Shown here in pieces: positions 9,367-18,561 of a DNA stretch of 64,000 nt (positions within the stretch are counted from its first letter, which is position 1; the number at the start of each line of letters is the position of its first letter). The stretch comes from Bacteroidota bacterium (GTDB lineage: Bacteria; Bacteroidota; Bacteroidia; Bacteroidales; Tannerellaceae). Position numbers and translations under genes: made by a program. Below the pieces are notes generated by a model, which ran no database searches, had not been told where the DNA came from, and was given only the letters and a program-made list of their open reading frames with translations. The stretch is from the NCBI GenBank assembly GCA_023429375.1, contig JAEYVY010000013.1, forward strand, positions 136,889-200,888, in the 5' to 3' direction.

Positions 9367-10599
9367 ATGAAAAAGAATTATTGGAAATTCCTCTCTTCAG
9401 TATTTACACTTATCGCTTTGCTCTCTACATCTTCTTGTAGTGATAACAAAGATGATGTTAAAATAGATAAAGAAGACGACGAAACAGAACTTAAAGGAGA
9501 GCTAATCGGTGATTTGACGCTCAAATCCGGAAAAACCTACCAACTGACGGGTGGTTATACGGTAAAAGCAGGTTCTACCCTAACCATAGAACCAGGAGTT
9601 ACAATACTTGCCAAAGAAGATGATATAGTAGACTATATATTAGTGGAACAGGGAGGAAAGATGCTGGCCGAAGGTACTTCTTCTAATCCAATCATTATGA
9701 CCTCAGAGAAAAAAGAACCAGGAGCATGGGGAGGTTTGCATATCTGTGGCAAAGCAAAGATTAATGTTGCAGGAGGTACGGCCAAATCTGAAATAGGAAA
9801 TGCCCCCTACGGAGGCGACGATGATTCGGACAACTCTGGTATATACCGTTACATACGTTTGGAATATACAGGTTATGCTTTTGATGAGGAGCACGAAGCA
9901 AATGGGGTTACATTCTATGGAGTTGGCAATGGCACAAAAGTAGAATACCTTCAGGCATATAAAGGGTCAGATGATGGTTTTGAATGGTTTGGGGGAACTG
10001 TTAACGCAAAATATCTCGTAGCAACAAGCTGTAGTGATGATTCGTTCGATTGGACGCAAGGCTGGAAAGGGAAGGCTCAATTTCTCGTAGCTTACCAAGA
10101 AGACATCTCAACCTTAGGCTACGACTGCGATTGTTTAATCGAAGCAGATAATGATAGCAAAGTATTTGGGGCAACTCCCGTATCCTCTCCTATCCTCGCC
10201 AATCTCACTTTGGTCGGCAATAACTCTACTGTAAACAAACGAGGCATCCGTCTACGAGCCGGTACGCATGCAAAAATTTATAACGCATTGGTGAAAGGTA
10301 AAGCAAATACGCTTACTACAGAAACGACTGAGACAGAAACAGCTCTTGACAAAGGTACATCAGTATTGAATAACATTTGGCTTGCTACCTCATTCAGTAG
10401 TAAAGAGGGCATTTACACATCTGAGAAATTTGATGCATCTATTGGCAATTATCAAAATAAATCATTTGAACTGACCAATCATTATATAGGGGTTGAAGCC
10501 GGTGGTACAGATCTGAGTGCTGATACATTCTTTACAAAAGCAGAATATAAAGGAGCCCTACCTAGCAATAGCGACTGGACAAAAGGATGGACAAAGTAA
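9367..10599 (+). CDS. Surface-type lipoprotein, probable partner of the upstream TonB receptor
   Basis: A lipobox ends at Cys24 (STSSC) and is followed by a strongly acidic stretch (SDNKDD... to EDDE), the kind of signal that sends Bacteroidetes lipoproteins to the cell surface. The rest is rich in Gly, Asn and Asp with repeated beta-strand patterns (GGYTVKAGSTLTIEPGVTI, DGFEWFGGTVNAKYLV, DDSFDWTQGWKG), suggesting a right-handed beta-helix. I recognise the architecture but no assigned function. Spacing and shared orientation suggest an operon with the receptor at 6587. It could bind substrate or act as an adhesin. The gene ends at a clear terminator. Confidence 0.75.
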   Translation: MKKNYWKFLSSVFTLIALLSTSSCSDNKDDVKIDKEDDETELKGELIGDLTLKSGKTYQLTGGYTVKAGSTLTIEPGVTILAKEDDIVDYILVEQGGKMLAEGTSSNPIIMTSEKKEPGAWGGLHICGKAKINVAGGTAKSEIGNAPYGGDDDSDNSGIYRYIRLEYTGYAFDEEHEANGVTFYGVGNGTKVEYLQAYKGSDDGFEWFGGTVNAKYLVATSCSDDSFDWTQGWKGKAQFLVAYQEDISTLGYDCDCLIEADNDSKVFGATPVSSPILANLTLVGNNSTVNKRGIRLRAGTHAKIYNALVKGKANTLTTETTETETALDKGTSVLNNIWLATSFSSKEGIYTSEKFDASIGNYQNKSFELTNHYIGVEAGGTDLSADTFFTKAEYKGALPSNSDWTKGWTK

Positions 10600-10614
10600 T
10601 AGAATTATGAAGGG

Positions 10615-10639
10615 ATGGCTCAAATGAACATTGAGCCAT
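10615..10639 (+). terminator. Intrinsic terminator after the lipoprotein gene
   Basis: A 9-bp perfect stem (ATGGCTCAA / TTGAGCCAT) with a 7-nt loop is followed by TCTTTTT. It lies 16 bp after the stop codon of the + strand lipoprotein gene and just before the end of the convergent S4-domain gene. Confidence 0.85.
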
Positions 10640-10650
10640 TCTTTTTATGT

Positions 10651-11079
10651 TTATTCTTCTGTTGAGTCAAAATCAAATTCGAAGTCAAAGCCATCACTCA
10701 TATAGGCCGTTCCCGTGAATTCCTGCAGATCACGACGATCTTTCTTTGTAGGACGTCCTAAACCTTTCGAACGATCCACAAAACCGGAGATACGGTTCAT
10801 TTCTAAAATCTCATACTGATCCGGAGTGGTAACGTTTTCCAGAAATTCCGGAACAAGCTTAGCTCCCATTCTTTTCTCTGTCAACCCTAAGACTTTAAAA
10901 GAATAAGTAATCGGTGGCTTACGTACCTGAATAACATCACCGATCTTAATCATACGAGATGCCTTAACATTCACGCCATTAATAGCTATCCTGTTTTTCT
11001 TGCAAGCTTCAGTAGCAATAGTCCGCGTCTTAAAAATACGGGTTGCCCACATCCATTTATCTATACGTACTTCGTTCAT
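10651..11079 (-). CDS. S4-domain RNA-binding protein, Hsp15/HslR-like
   Basis: The N-terminal S4 RNA-binding fold (VRIDKWMWATRIFKTRTIA ... GVNVKASRMIKIGDVIQV, about residues 4-50) and the basic tail with RSKGLGRPTKKDRRD match the Hsp15/HslR family. In E. coli, Hsp15 binds free 50S subunits that carry stalled nascent chains. The length of 142 residues fits. Its start is 4 bp after the stop of pth (minus strand), so it is probably translated from the same mRNA; both act on stalled or released peptidyl-tRNA complexes. Confidence 0.88.
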   Translation of the reverse strand: MNEVRIDKWMWATRIFKTRTIATEACKKNRIAINGVNVKASRMIKIGDVIQVRKPPITYSFKVLGLTEKRMGAKLVPEFLENVTTPDQYEILEMNRISGFVDRSKGLGRPTKKDRRDLQEFTGTAYMSDGFDFEFDFDSTEE

Positions 11080-11083
11080 AGAT

Positions 11084-11647
11084 TCATTTATGGTTATATT
11101 GATTCATAGTGACTTGCACACCAGCCAAACAAAAGCTACGCATCATTTCCACGGCCAGTTTGACTCTCTCGGGCATTTCTGCTAATTCTTGCGGTGTGAA
11201 TTGTCCCAAAACATATTCTACCTGTCTTCCACGAGGAAAATCACTTCCTATTCCAAATCTCAATCGAGCATAATCCTGCGTTCCCAATAGTTCTTGAATA
11301 TTACGCAAGCCATTATGTCCGGCATCGCTTCCTTTGGGTTTCAATCTTAGCGATCCATAGGGTAAAGCCAAATCGTCAACTACAACCAGCAGGTTCTCTA
11401 CCGGAATATTTTCTTTTTGCAGCCAATATCTTACAGCATGTCCACTAAGATTCATAAAGGTATTTGGTTTCAGTACAACTGCCTCTTTATTCTTAATACG
11501 GCATCGAGCAATAGCGCCATAACGTTCTTCTGTAAACATAGCCCCTGCATCTTCTACCAAGGCATTCACCAGTCGAAAGCCAATATTATGACGAGTCCCT
11601 AAATACTCCGAACCTATATTTCCTAATCCTACGATCAAGTATTTCAT
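11084..11647 (-). CDS. pth: Peptidyl-tRNA hydrolase
   Basis: This enzyme releases the peptide from peptidyl-tRNA that has dropped off the ribosome. The first motif (VGLGNIGSEYLGTRHNIGF) carries the catalytic His20. The FMNLSG, DDLALPYG and GHNGLRNI motifs, which bind the substrate, are also present. At 187 residues it is full length. It sits between rplY/ctc (upstream on the minus strand, separated by a terminator-like hairpin) and the S4-domain gene. The rplY-pth pairing is a common bacterial arrangement. Confidence 0.97.
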   Translation of the reverse strand: MKYLIVGLGNIGSEYLGTRHNIGFRLVNALVEDAGAMFTEERYGAIARCRIKNKEAVVLKPNTFMNLSGHAVRYWLQKENIPVENLLVVVDDLALPYGSLRLKPKGSDAGHNGLRNIQELLGTQDYARLRFGIGSDFPRGRQVEYVLGQFTPQELAEMPERVKLAVEMMRSFCLAGVQVTMNQYNHK

Positions 11648-11664
11648 AGCTTAATGTAAAAGAA

Positions 11665-11700
11665 TAGGGGAAGCACATTCAACAGAATGCTCCTCCCCTA
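11665..11700 (-). terminator. Terminator or attenuator between rplY and pth
   Basis: Read on the minus strand, a long stem (TAGGGGAGGAGCATTC pairing with GAATGTGCTTCCCCTA) has a 4-nt loop and is followed by TTCTTTT. It probably ends most rplY transcripts, with partial read-through into pth possible. Confidence 0.75.
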
Positions 11701-11733
11701 TAATGTTTATTTTCTGTTGCAAAAGCAAACTTC

Positions 11734-12387
11734 TTATTTACCAGCGGCAGCAGCAGCTCCACGAGCAGCACGTGTCAACTTAACAGCACATACTACAGCG
11801 TTCTTTGCATTCATCAGTTCCAATCCTGGGAATTGAAGAGCACCTACTTGAATAGTTTTACCCAATCCTAAAGAATCGATATTGATAACCAACTTTTCAG
11901 GGATTTGTGAGTAAAGAGCTTTAACTTTAAGTTTTCTCATTTCAAGACTTAATTTACCCCCTGCTTTCACACCTTCTGCGTGACCTTCCAATGCAACTGG
12001 TACTTCAACAACGATAGGTTTGTTGTCAAATACTTCAAGGAAGTCAATGTGAAGGATTTCGTCTGTTACTGGTTGGAATTGGATATCTTTCAAAACAGCT
12101 TTTACTTTTTTATTACCCTTAATATCCAAGTCAACTAGGAATATTTCCGGTGTATAAATCAATTTACGTACAGCATCTTGAGATACAGTAAAGTCTGTTA
12201 CGATAAGACCTTTATTATCTCCTAAGTCTACTAATTTGTCACCTTCAGAAAGCTTACCTTCGAAAGGCATAGCAACTGGTGAACTTCCGTATAATACTGC
12301 AGGAATCAAATTTTGTTTACGCAATTCTTTAACTGCTTTCTTTCCTAGATTTTCTCTAGCTTCTCCTTGTAATTCAAATGTTTTCAT
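11734..12387 (-). CDS. rplY: 50S ribosomal protein L25/general stress protein Ctc
   Basis: This is the long, Ctc-type form of L25, which binds 5S rRNA. The N-terminal L25 domain (about 1-90, beginning FELQGEAREN and including IPAVLYG) is joined to the C-terminal Ctc beta domain (about 95-200). The tail is rich in Ala and Arg, common in this family. At 217 residues it matches the two-domain form. A possible promoter lies at 12464-12495 on the minus strand. The gene is likely constitutively and highly expressed. Confidence 0.95.
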   Translation of the reverse strand: MKTFELQGEARENLGKKAVKELRKQNLIPAVLYGSSPVAMPFEGKLSEGDKLVDLGDNKGLIVTDFTVSQDAVRKLIYTPEIFLVDLDIKGNKKVKAVLKDIQFQPVTDEILHIDFLEVFDNKPIVVEVPVALEGHAEGVKAGGKLSLEMRKLKVKALYSQIPEKLVINIDSLGLGKTIQVGALQFPGLELMNAKNAVVCAVKLTRAARGAAAAAGK

Positions 12388-12463
12388 TTTTTGTTTTTTG
12401 TGTTACTCAAAATTAGTGCTTCCTAATTTCCCATCACACGATGCTGGGTATAAAAAAGCGCTG

Positions 12464-12495
12464 CGAAGATACGTCTTTATTTTCTAATACACAAG
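12464..12495 (-). promoter_or_regulatory. Possible promoter of rplY
   Basis: On the minus strand a CTTG (12492-12495) lies 20 bp before TATCTTCG (12464-12471), which has one mismatch to TAnnTTTG. The spacing is right but both boxes are imperfect. Confidence 0.4.
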
Positions 12496-12503
12496 CGTTA
12501 AAC

Positions 12504-12800
12504 TCAGATAGACTTCTCAACATTCCACACAAAAGCTCTCAAACCTTGCGCTTCTGTTGCCTTATCCAAGGCATGAAGTGTATCAAGTAGCTTGTCTACT
12601 TTCGCATCATCGACGATAGTCAATATCGCAGAATTCATAGTAGGCCATGCATGACTTCCATAATGAGGCTCTCCAGTCTTACTACCGCGACCTCTTACCA
12701 TACTATTCCATGAAGTATAACCACGTATATTCTGTTTGTCTAAGATTGATATGATATTTTCAAAATAAGCCTGGTTGAATGATATAAAAACAGCTTTCAT
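12504..12800 (-). CDS. Small PII-like protein at the end of the RND efflux operon
   Basis: This 98-residue protein looks like a PII-superfamily (ferredoxin-like) regulator: a short beta strand (MKAVFISFNQ), a helix (AYFENIISILDKQNIRGYT), a flexible T-loop-like region (RGRGSKTGEPHYGSHAWP), then a second beta-alpha-beta half. The ATG at 12800 starts directly at the first beta strand; the longer ORF from 12848 adds a non-conserved tail that overlaps a hairpin. It is the last gene after the RND permease, 51 bp away. Position suggests it senses a ligand linked to efflux, but no binding partner can be read from the sequence. Confidence 0.7.
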   Translation of the reverse strand: MKAVFISFNQAYFENIISILDKQNIRGYTSWNSMVRGRGSKTGEPHYGSHAWPTMNSAILTIVDDAKVDKLLDTLHALDKATEAQGLRAFVWNVEKSI

Positions 12801-12821
12801 ACTTAATTTTTTATTTATACT

Positions 12822-12846
12822 GGAGGGGAAGGGATCCTTCCCCTCC
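12822..12846. other. Strong GC-rich hairpin between RND permease and PII-like gene
   Basis: A near-perfect palindrome of about 10 bp per arm (GGAGGGGAAG / CTTCCCCTCC) around a GGATC loop lies just after the permease stop. There is no direct T-run, so it may be a 3-prime mRNA stabiliser or a processing site that sets the ratio of the two products. Confidence 0.6.
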
Positions 12847-12851
12847 AATGT

Positions 12852-15800
12852 TTATGCTAATGATGCAGACTCACGTAATGCTTTCGCATGTTTCTTACGT
12901 CTGCGTTTGATTCCGTTTCCGGCAAACACACAATATACTGTCGGTACGATAATCAACGTAATCAATGTAGAGACAGCAAGCCCCCAACCTACAGTAATAC
13001 CCAGTGAATGCCACATTTCTGCACCTTCACCTTGCCCGATTGCCATTGGTATCATACCCAATACAGTTGAAATTGAAGTCATCAACACCGGACGAAGACG
13101 AGACTTACCAGCTGTAACCACAGAAGTAATTACACTCATACCTCTTTCACGACATAATATAGTGTAGTCGATAAGCACGATACCGTTCTTTACCACAATA
13201 CCCATCAACATTAATACCCCAATCAAGGCCATAACCCCCAAAGGCGTTTGGGTAATAAACAACCCTAAGATTACTCCGGTAAAGGCAAAAGGGATGGAGA
13301 ACATAATAATAAACGGATCGACCAAAGACTCAAACTGGGATGCCATCACAATAAACACCAGAATAATGATTAGCACCAATAGAATACCCAAGTCTGCAAA
13401 TGTTTCCTGCTGATCTTCGAAAGTACCGGCTAGAGTCCAGTCAACATCTGATGGTATATCTACTTTCGCAATCTCTGTACGTGCAGCTTCTACTATATCA
13501 CTCAATGCAGCACCAGGTGCCGCAACCGCTTTTACAGTGATGATACGCTCACGGTTCTTTCTTTCAATTGTAGGCGGAGTCATACGTTCAACAACTGTAC
13601 CCACATCACGCAAGCGGATACCCTTTCCTTCATTATTTATAATCAGGATATTTTCGATATCTTCTACCGACTCTCTGAACTGCGGAGCATAACGCACACG
13701 AATATCATACTCATCACCATCTTCACGATAGAGAGAAGCAACCGTACCGTTCATTCGATTTCTAAGGAATGAAGCAGCTGTACTAATATTTAAGCCATTG
13801 ATTGCTAATTTTTCGCGATCGAAATCGACTTGATACTCCGGAATATATTCACCACGGCTAATGTTTACCTGTGAACAGCCATCTATATTTGCCATAAGTC
13901 GTGCAATTTCACTTGCCACGGCATCCGTCTTTTCAAAATCATAACCATAAATTTCGATATCGACAGAACTTTCACTACCCATACCCTGTTGCCCTCCGGC
14001 TATCACCTGGAATTCACGAATCTGTGGGTATTCGGCCAAATCTTTACGCATTAAATCACAGATTTCAACCAATCCACGTTCACGTTCTGATACATTGGTC
14101 AAGGTGATATAACCAGAAATAATATGCGATCCGTTATCACTCATCTGAGCGAAGGTGTTGTCTGTATCAGCTTGACCTTCATTAATACTCATGATCTTGA
14201 TTTCCGGATAGTTTTCTCTAAACTTCTTAGTAATATCTAAAGCCAGCTCACGAGTAATATCCTGACGGGTACCTACTGGAAGCTTAATATTAATGGAAGC
14301 ACGGGCATTATCCTGCGTTGGGAAGAATTCCGTTTTCATGAACGGAGCCAACATTAAACTACCAACAAAAATCACAATTGCTCCAACGATAACTACTGTT
14401 CTATGACGAACAGCCCAACCAAGAAAACGAGAATAGCCATTATCTAGAGCATCTAAAGCTTTTTCAATCGGAATAAAGAACTGGACATATAACTTTCCTT
14501 TCTTTGGATTCAATCTAAGCATTTTTGAACAAAGCATTGGAGTTAATGTCAACGCTACAACTGTAGAGATGATCATAATAATTGAAATAATCCAACCTAA
14601 TTGTTCAAACAATACACCAGCCATACCTGTAACCATCGTTAGTGGCAAGAATACGGCCAACATAGTCAGCGTAGATGCAATAACTGAAAGAGCAACTTCA
14701 GCTGTTCCGTGTACAGCAGCCTGCTTCGGTTCACTACCTCGTTCAATATGAGTAGTTACGTTTTCGAGAACCACAATCGCATCGTCAACCACCATAGACA
14801 TAGCAATAATCAATGAGCTGAGCGAAATAATATTCAACGTATTACCAGAACCCAACAGATAAATAAAACTTGCTATCAATGAAATTGGAATCGCCAACAT
14901 GATAATGAAGGTAGCCCTCCAACGACCAAGGAATAAGAATACAACAATCATTACGACAATGAAAGTAATCAAAATCGTTTCGATCAAACTGTCAATCGTG
15001 TTAAGAATGTTTGTAGACGTATCGACAATTGTATCAATTTGCACGTCAGTCGGAAGGTTCTTTTGAATTTCCGGCAAACGATCCTTTACTTTTTGGGCGA
15101 TTTGAACGGAGTTAGCGCCAGATTGCTTCTGTATTATAATCAGACCTCCACGTATACCGTTGATGTAAGATTCCTGAGCACGCTCTTCTATCGTATCTTC
15201 GATAGTAGCGACATCTCTTAAATAGACAACCTTTCCATTTTTATTTCCTACTACCAAATTAAACATTTCATTGGCATCGGAATATTCACCTTGCACACGC
15301 AAAGCATAGGTATTTGAACCTATATCGATACTACCACCCGGTGTATTACGGTTTTCCGCACTAATCAAGGAAGCGATCGTTTCGATAGTTACGCCATAGG
15401 CTTCCAGTTTGTTCGGGTCGCAATAAACTTGGATTTCGCGTAAAGGAGTACCCGCAATTGAAACTGCACCTACACCACTAACACGAGCCAATGGGTTGGC
15501 TACCTTGTCATCCAATATTTTATATAGAGCATTCGTACTTTCAGTTGCTGTAACAGAAAGAATAAGAACAGGGATATCATCGGTACCAAATTTAAAGATG
15601 ATAGGTGTACCTACAGCATCTGGCAATGCCGATTGAATAATATCCAGCTTGTCTCGAACATCATTGGTTGCGACATCGATATTCGTACCATATTCAAATT
15701 CGAGGGTAACGACAGACATATTCTCACGTGATTGTGAGGAAATGTTTTTCAAATCACTAACTGTGTTCAGCACATTTTCCAAAGGCCTGGTCACATTTGT

Positions 15801-15980
15801 TTCGATATCAGTTGCACTGGCTCCCGCATAGGAAGTCATAACCATAATCGTATTTGTTTCGATATGTGGCAACAAATCGACTGAAAGCCTGGTCAGCGAA
15901 AATATACCTAATATGACGATAGCCACAAATATCAAGGCTGTTGATATGGGCTTACGTACGGCGGTTGAATATAAACTCAT
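12852..15980 (-). CDS. RND efflux transporter, inner-membrane permease
   Basis: This is the proton-driven pump of a tripartite efflux system (AcrB/MexB/MdtB superfamily, HAE-type). The 1042-residue length is standard. There is an N-terminal TM segment (TALIFVAIVILGIFSLTRL), two large periplasmic loops, and two sets of TM helices. The proton-relay Asp pair is visible in MVVDDAIVVLEN (TM4). The sequence PTQDNARASINIKLPVGTRQ and the closing KSRLRPVLMTS, both typical of RND pumps, are present. It lies 12 bp after the adaptor gene on the minus strand. Substrates could be drugs, bile salts or metabolites; the sequence does not say which. Confidence 0.95.
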   Translation of the reverse strand: MSLYSTAVRKPISTALIFVAIVILGIFSLTRLSVDLLPHIETNTIMVMTSYAGASATDIETNVTRPLENVLNTVSDLKNISSQSRENMSVVTLEFEYGTNIDVATNDVRDKLDIIQSALPDAVGTPIIFKFGTDDIPVLILSVTATESTNALYKILDDKVANPLARVSGVGAVSIAGTPLREIQVYCDPNKLEAYGVTIETIASLISAENRNTPGGSIDIGSNTYALRVQGEYSDANEMFNLVVGNKNGKVVYLRDVATIEDTIEERAQESYINGIRGGLIIIQKQSGANSVQIAQKVKDRLPEIQKNLPTDVQIDTIVDTSTNILNTIDSLIETILITFIVVMIVVFLFLGRWRATFIIMLAIPISLIASFIYLLGSGNTLNIISLSSLIIAMSMVVDDAIVVLENVTTHIERGSEPKQAAVHGTAEVALSVIASTLTMLAVFLPLTMVTGMAGVLFEQLGWIISIIMIISTVVALTLTPMLCSKMLRLNPKKGKLYVQFFIPIEKALDALDNGYSRFLGWAVRHRTVVIVGAIVIFVGSLMLAPFMKTEFFPTQDNARASINIKLPVGTRQDITRELALDITKKFRENYPEIKIMSINEGQADTDNTFAQMSDNGSHIISGYITLTNVSERERGLVEICDLMRKDLAEYPQIREFQVIAGGQQGMGSESSVDIEIYGYDFEKTDAVASEIARLMANIDGCSQVNISRGEYIPEYQVDFDREKLAINGLNISTAASFLRNRMNGTVASLYREDGDEYDIRVRYAPQFRESVEDIENILIINNEGKGIRLRDVGTVVERMTPPTIERKNRERIITVKAVAAPGAALSDIVEAARTEIAKVDIPSDVDWTLAGTFEDQQETFADLGILLVLIIILVFIVMASQFESLVDPFIIMFSIPFAFTGVILGLFITQTPLGVMALIGVLMLMGIVVKNGIVLIDYTILCRERGMSVITSVVTAGKSRLRPVLMTSISTVLGMIPMAIGQGEGAEMWHSLGITVGWGLAVSTLITLIIVPTVYCVFAGNGIKRRRKKHAKALRESASLA

Positions 15981-15992
15981 CTTAATTAAATC

Positions 15993-17009
15993 TTATTTTA
16001 CAACTTCAACTTCAATCCCATTAGCTAAACGAGTTTGTCCGGAAACGACCACTTGATCGCCATCATTCAAACCGGAAAGGATTTCATAACGGTTCCCTAT
16101 ACGCTTGCCTAGCTCAACTTTATCGTATGATACTTTACCATCTTTATATACGTACACGTAACGGTCACCCGCTCCCACTTGCTTAACAATAGCCAAGTCC
16201 GGTACAACAATATGATCTAGTACACCAAAGCTCAATGTCACACGTGCAAACATTCCCGGACGAACACGCTCGTCTGCATTGTCAATTTTCAATTCGACAG
16301 GGAATGTGCGAGTTGAAGCATCGACAGTCGGATAAACAAGGCTTACTTTACCTTTAAAAGTCACATCTGGGTAAACGTCCAACTTCACTTCTACATCTTG
16401 TCCTTTCTTAAGTGATGTGAAATAAATTTCAGATACATTCACGATTAACTTAACCGGACGAATCTGTTCAACAGTATAGATAGGTGATTGTCCATTATAC
16501 AAATCACCGCTGTCATAGTTACGAGCTGTAACGATTCCTGAGATAGGACTAACCAGTTTATTATTTTCTTCTAGGTTCTTGTAGGCTGCACGAGTAACTT
16601 CAACTTGGGTTTTCAATGCATCCCAGCTTGATTTAGAAGCACCGCCAACTTTATATAATTCGTCAATACGTTTAAACTCCAGTTCTTGATTTTCTAATTG
16701 CACTTTCGTTTGTTTCAATGCGGTTTCGTCCATTGTCACCAACAATTGACCGGCTCTTACATGATCTCCTACCTCTACATGAAGTTTTTGGATACGTCCG
16801 GGTGTTTGCGGAGCGATATTGTTTGAAATATTAGGTTCAACGGTTGCAGTAAATTCCTGTGTCTGATCTACCGATTGAATATTTACGGTTTCAATCTTTA
16901 CTTTGGGCTTTTCATCTTCTGCTACTTCATTTTTAGTTTCTCCGGCACAAGATGTTAAATAAGCCAAAGCCATAGCAGGTAGTAAAAACAAACTTTTATT
17001 CGCTTTCAT
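15993..17009 (-). CDS. RND efflux periplasmic adaptor (membrane fusion lipoprotein)
   Basis: This adaptor links the RND pump to the outer-membrane channel. A lipobox ends at Cys21 (AYLTSC). It then shows the lipoyl/barrel-sandwich hybrid halves (GRIQKLHVEVGDHVRAGQLL and SPISGIVTARNYDSGDLY), a short coiled-coil hairpin between them, and a beta-barrel with the closing KQVGAGDRYVYVYKDGKV region. At 338 residues it is of usual size for the family. Its neighbours are the TolC-like gene upstream (26 bp) and the permease downstream (12 bp). Confidence 0.93.
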   Translation of the reverse strand: MKANKSLFLLPAMALAYLTSCAGETKNEVAEDEKPKVKIETVNIQSVDQTQEFTATVEPNISNNIAPQTPGRIQKLHVEVGDHVRAGQLLVTMDETALKQTKVQLENQELEFKRIDELYKVGGASKSSWDALKTQVEVTRAAYKNLEENNKLVSPISGIVTARNYDSGDLYNGQSPIYTVEQIRPVKLIVNVSEIYFTSLKKGQDVEVKLDVYPDVTFKGKVSLVYPTVDASTRTFPVELKIDNADERVRPGMFARVTLSFGVLDHIVVPDLAIVKQVGAGDRYVYVYKDGKVSYDKVELGKRIGNRYEILSGLNDGDQVVVSGQTRLANGIEVEVVK

Positions 17010-17035
17010 ATTCTTATTTCTGATTATATTTTCCG

Positions 17036-18493
17036 TTAATTATTTTTAGTATTTGTCTTGCCTAATATTTTATTCAGTTCTGATTTAGCAACCATATAAT
17101 CATAGATTGCCTGATTGAAATTCAATCTTGACTGTGTCAATGCCAATTCCGAATCGTTCAGTTCCAAAAGTGTACCGGCACCTGTTTCATATCTTTTTTG
17201 CGCAATAGTATATCCTTTTTCTGCTTGCATAACCCCTTTTTGAGCTGCATCAAAACGCTTTACACAAGTAGCCATATTATCTAAAGATTGTTTGATGGCT
17301 AATTTCAGGTTGCGTTCCAAATCATCACGTTGAAGGCTCAACTGTGCTTGAGTCACTTGCGTTTGTTTGATTTTACTTGATCTGGAACCTCCCGAAAATA
17401 TAGGAATGCTTAGTTTCAAGCCTACCATAGAGTATGGATTCCATCTATAATCGCTGAACTTAAAGTCGTTATTCATTGCATTCCATTGATACAATCCAGA
17501 TAACGATAAGGTTGGGAGGTAATCATATTTCTCCATTTTTAATTTGGCATCCAACTGACGTCCTTGGATATCAAACTGTCTTAGGTTTGTATTGTCTACC
17601 AATGTTGTATCTGTAGCTAAATAATCGTCAAACAGTTCAGATTTGAAGTCGGTCAGAGAACCTTCGCAGGCAATCTCCTGCTCCAGATCCAATCCCATCA
17701 ACGCTTTTAGTTGCCATTTTGCCAGCACCAATGAATTTGCTGCTTGCAGCATATTGGGCTCAACATTGCGGACACTTACTTCAGCGCGTATCAAGTCAAA
17801 TTCAGCAACCAATCCCTGATCAAATTTCTTTTTGATATCGGTATAGTTTTCCATCGCATTGTCATAGCTTTCTTTAAAGACACGATAGGAATCACTTGCC
17901 AATAAAACGCTATAATAACTCTTACGAACTTGATTAACCATATCTATTTTTGACGAACGGGCTTGCTCGATGGCCATTTCCACATCCAGTCCTGAAATAG
18001 TTAAACTTTTCCACAAAGCCATATTTACCAGTGGCATACCGGCTGTAAAACCGAAGCTCCAGTTGTTGTCACGACCTACAGAGATACCATCTGAAGATGA
18101 TCCTTCGGGTTGAACTGGCGTAGCCTTAATGATTTCTTCTGTTACCGTTCCAGGTTTATATCCGGGTACAGAACCGGCAAAAGTATTATCTATACCATTG
18201 AAAACAGGAGACAGTATTGAAGTTAAATCAAAAGCTCCGTCCATATACATAACTTGCTTTTTCAAGGTACGATTATAGTCCGCGCCAAAATCAATCTTCG
18301 GAAATAATGCCGCATAAGAACCTTTCTTAGCATACTTCTTCTTTTCAACCTCCTTATCAGCAACCTTAACAGTAGGGCTCTCGCTTAATGCGATCTCTAT
18401 CGCTTTGTCTAAGTCTAACGACAATACATCTGTCTGTGCTTTTATCGGGCTTATCAGCCCGGCAGACATAATCATTATCACGACTAATTTCAT
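17036..18493 (-). CDS. TolC-family outer-membrane efflux channel
   Basis: The protein has the two-fold repeat of long coiled-coil helices and beta strands of the outer membrane efflux protein family. The ATG at 18493 begins a good signal peptide (MKLVVIMIMSAGLISPIKAQ); an upstream ATG at 18520 adds nine residues and is less likely. Repeats include AIEIALSESPTVKVADKEVEKKK and, in the second half, LKLAIKQSLDNMATCVKRFD. It is the first structural gene after the TetR regulator, followed by adaptor and permease, so the operon order is regulator, channel, adaptor, pump. Confidence 0.93.
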   Translation of the reverse strand: MKLVVIMIMSAGLISPIKAQTDVLSLDLDKAIEIALSESPTVKVADKEVEKKKYAKKGSYAALFPKIDFGADYNRTLKKQVMYMDGAFDLTSILSPVFNGIDNTFAGSVPGYKPGTVTEEIIKATPVQPEGSSSDGISVGRDNNWSFGFTAGMPLVNMALWKSLTISGLDVEMAIEQARSSKIDMVNQVRKSYYSVLLASDSYRVFKESYDNAMENYTDIKKKFDQGLVAEFDLIRAEVSVRNVEPNMLQAANSLVLAKWQLKALMGLDLEQEIACEGSLTDFKSELFDDYLATDTTLVDNTNLRQFDIQGRQLDAKLKMEKYDYLPTLSLSGLYQWNAMNNDFKFSDYRWNPYSMVGLKLSIPIFSGGSRSSKIKQTQVTQAQLSLQRDDLERNLKLAIKQSLDNMATCVKRFDAAQKGVMQAEKGYTIAQKRYETGAGTLLELNDSELALTQSRLNFNQAIYDYMVAKSELNKILGKTNTKNN

Positions 18494-18561
18494 CTTTTTA
18501 CCAACTAATAATCGTTCCATTTATTATCTCATTTGAATTTCTAATTACAAATTATATCTAA

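Noticed and set aside
12801..12848. Extended start of the PII-like protein at 12848
   Set aside because: The extension is translated from a GC-rich hairpin and is followed by a normal ATG right at the first beta strand.
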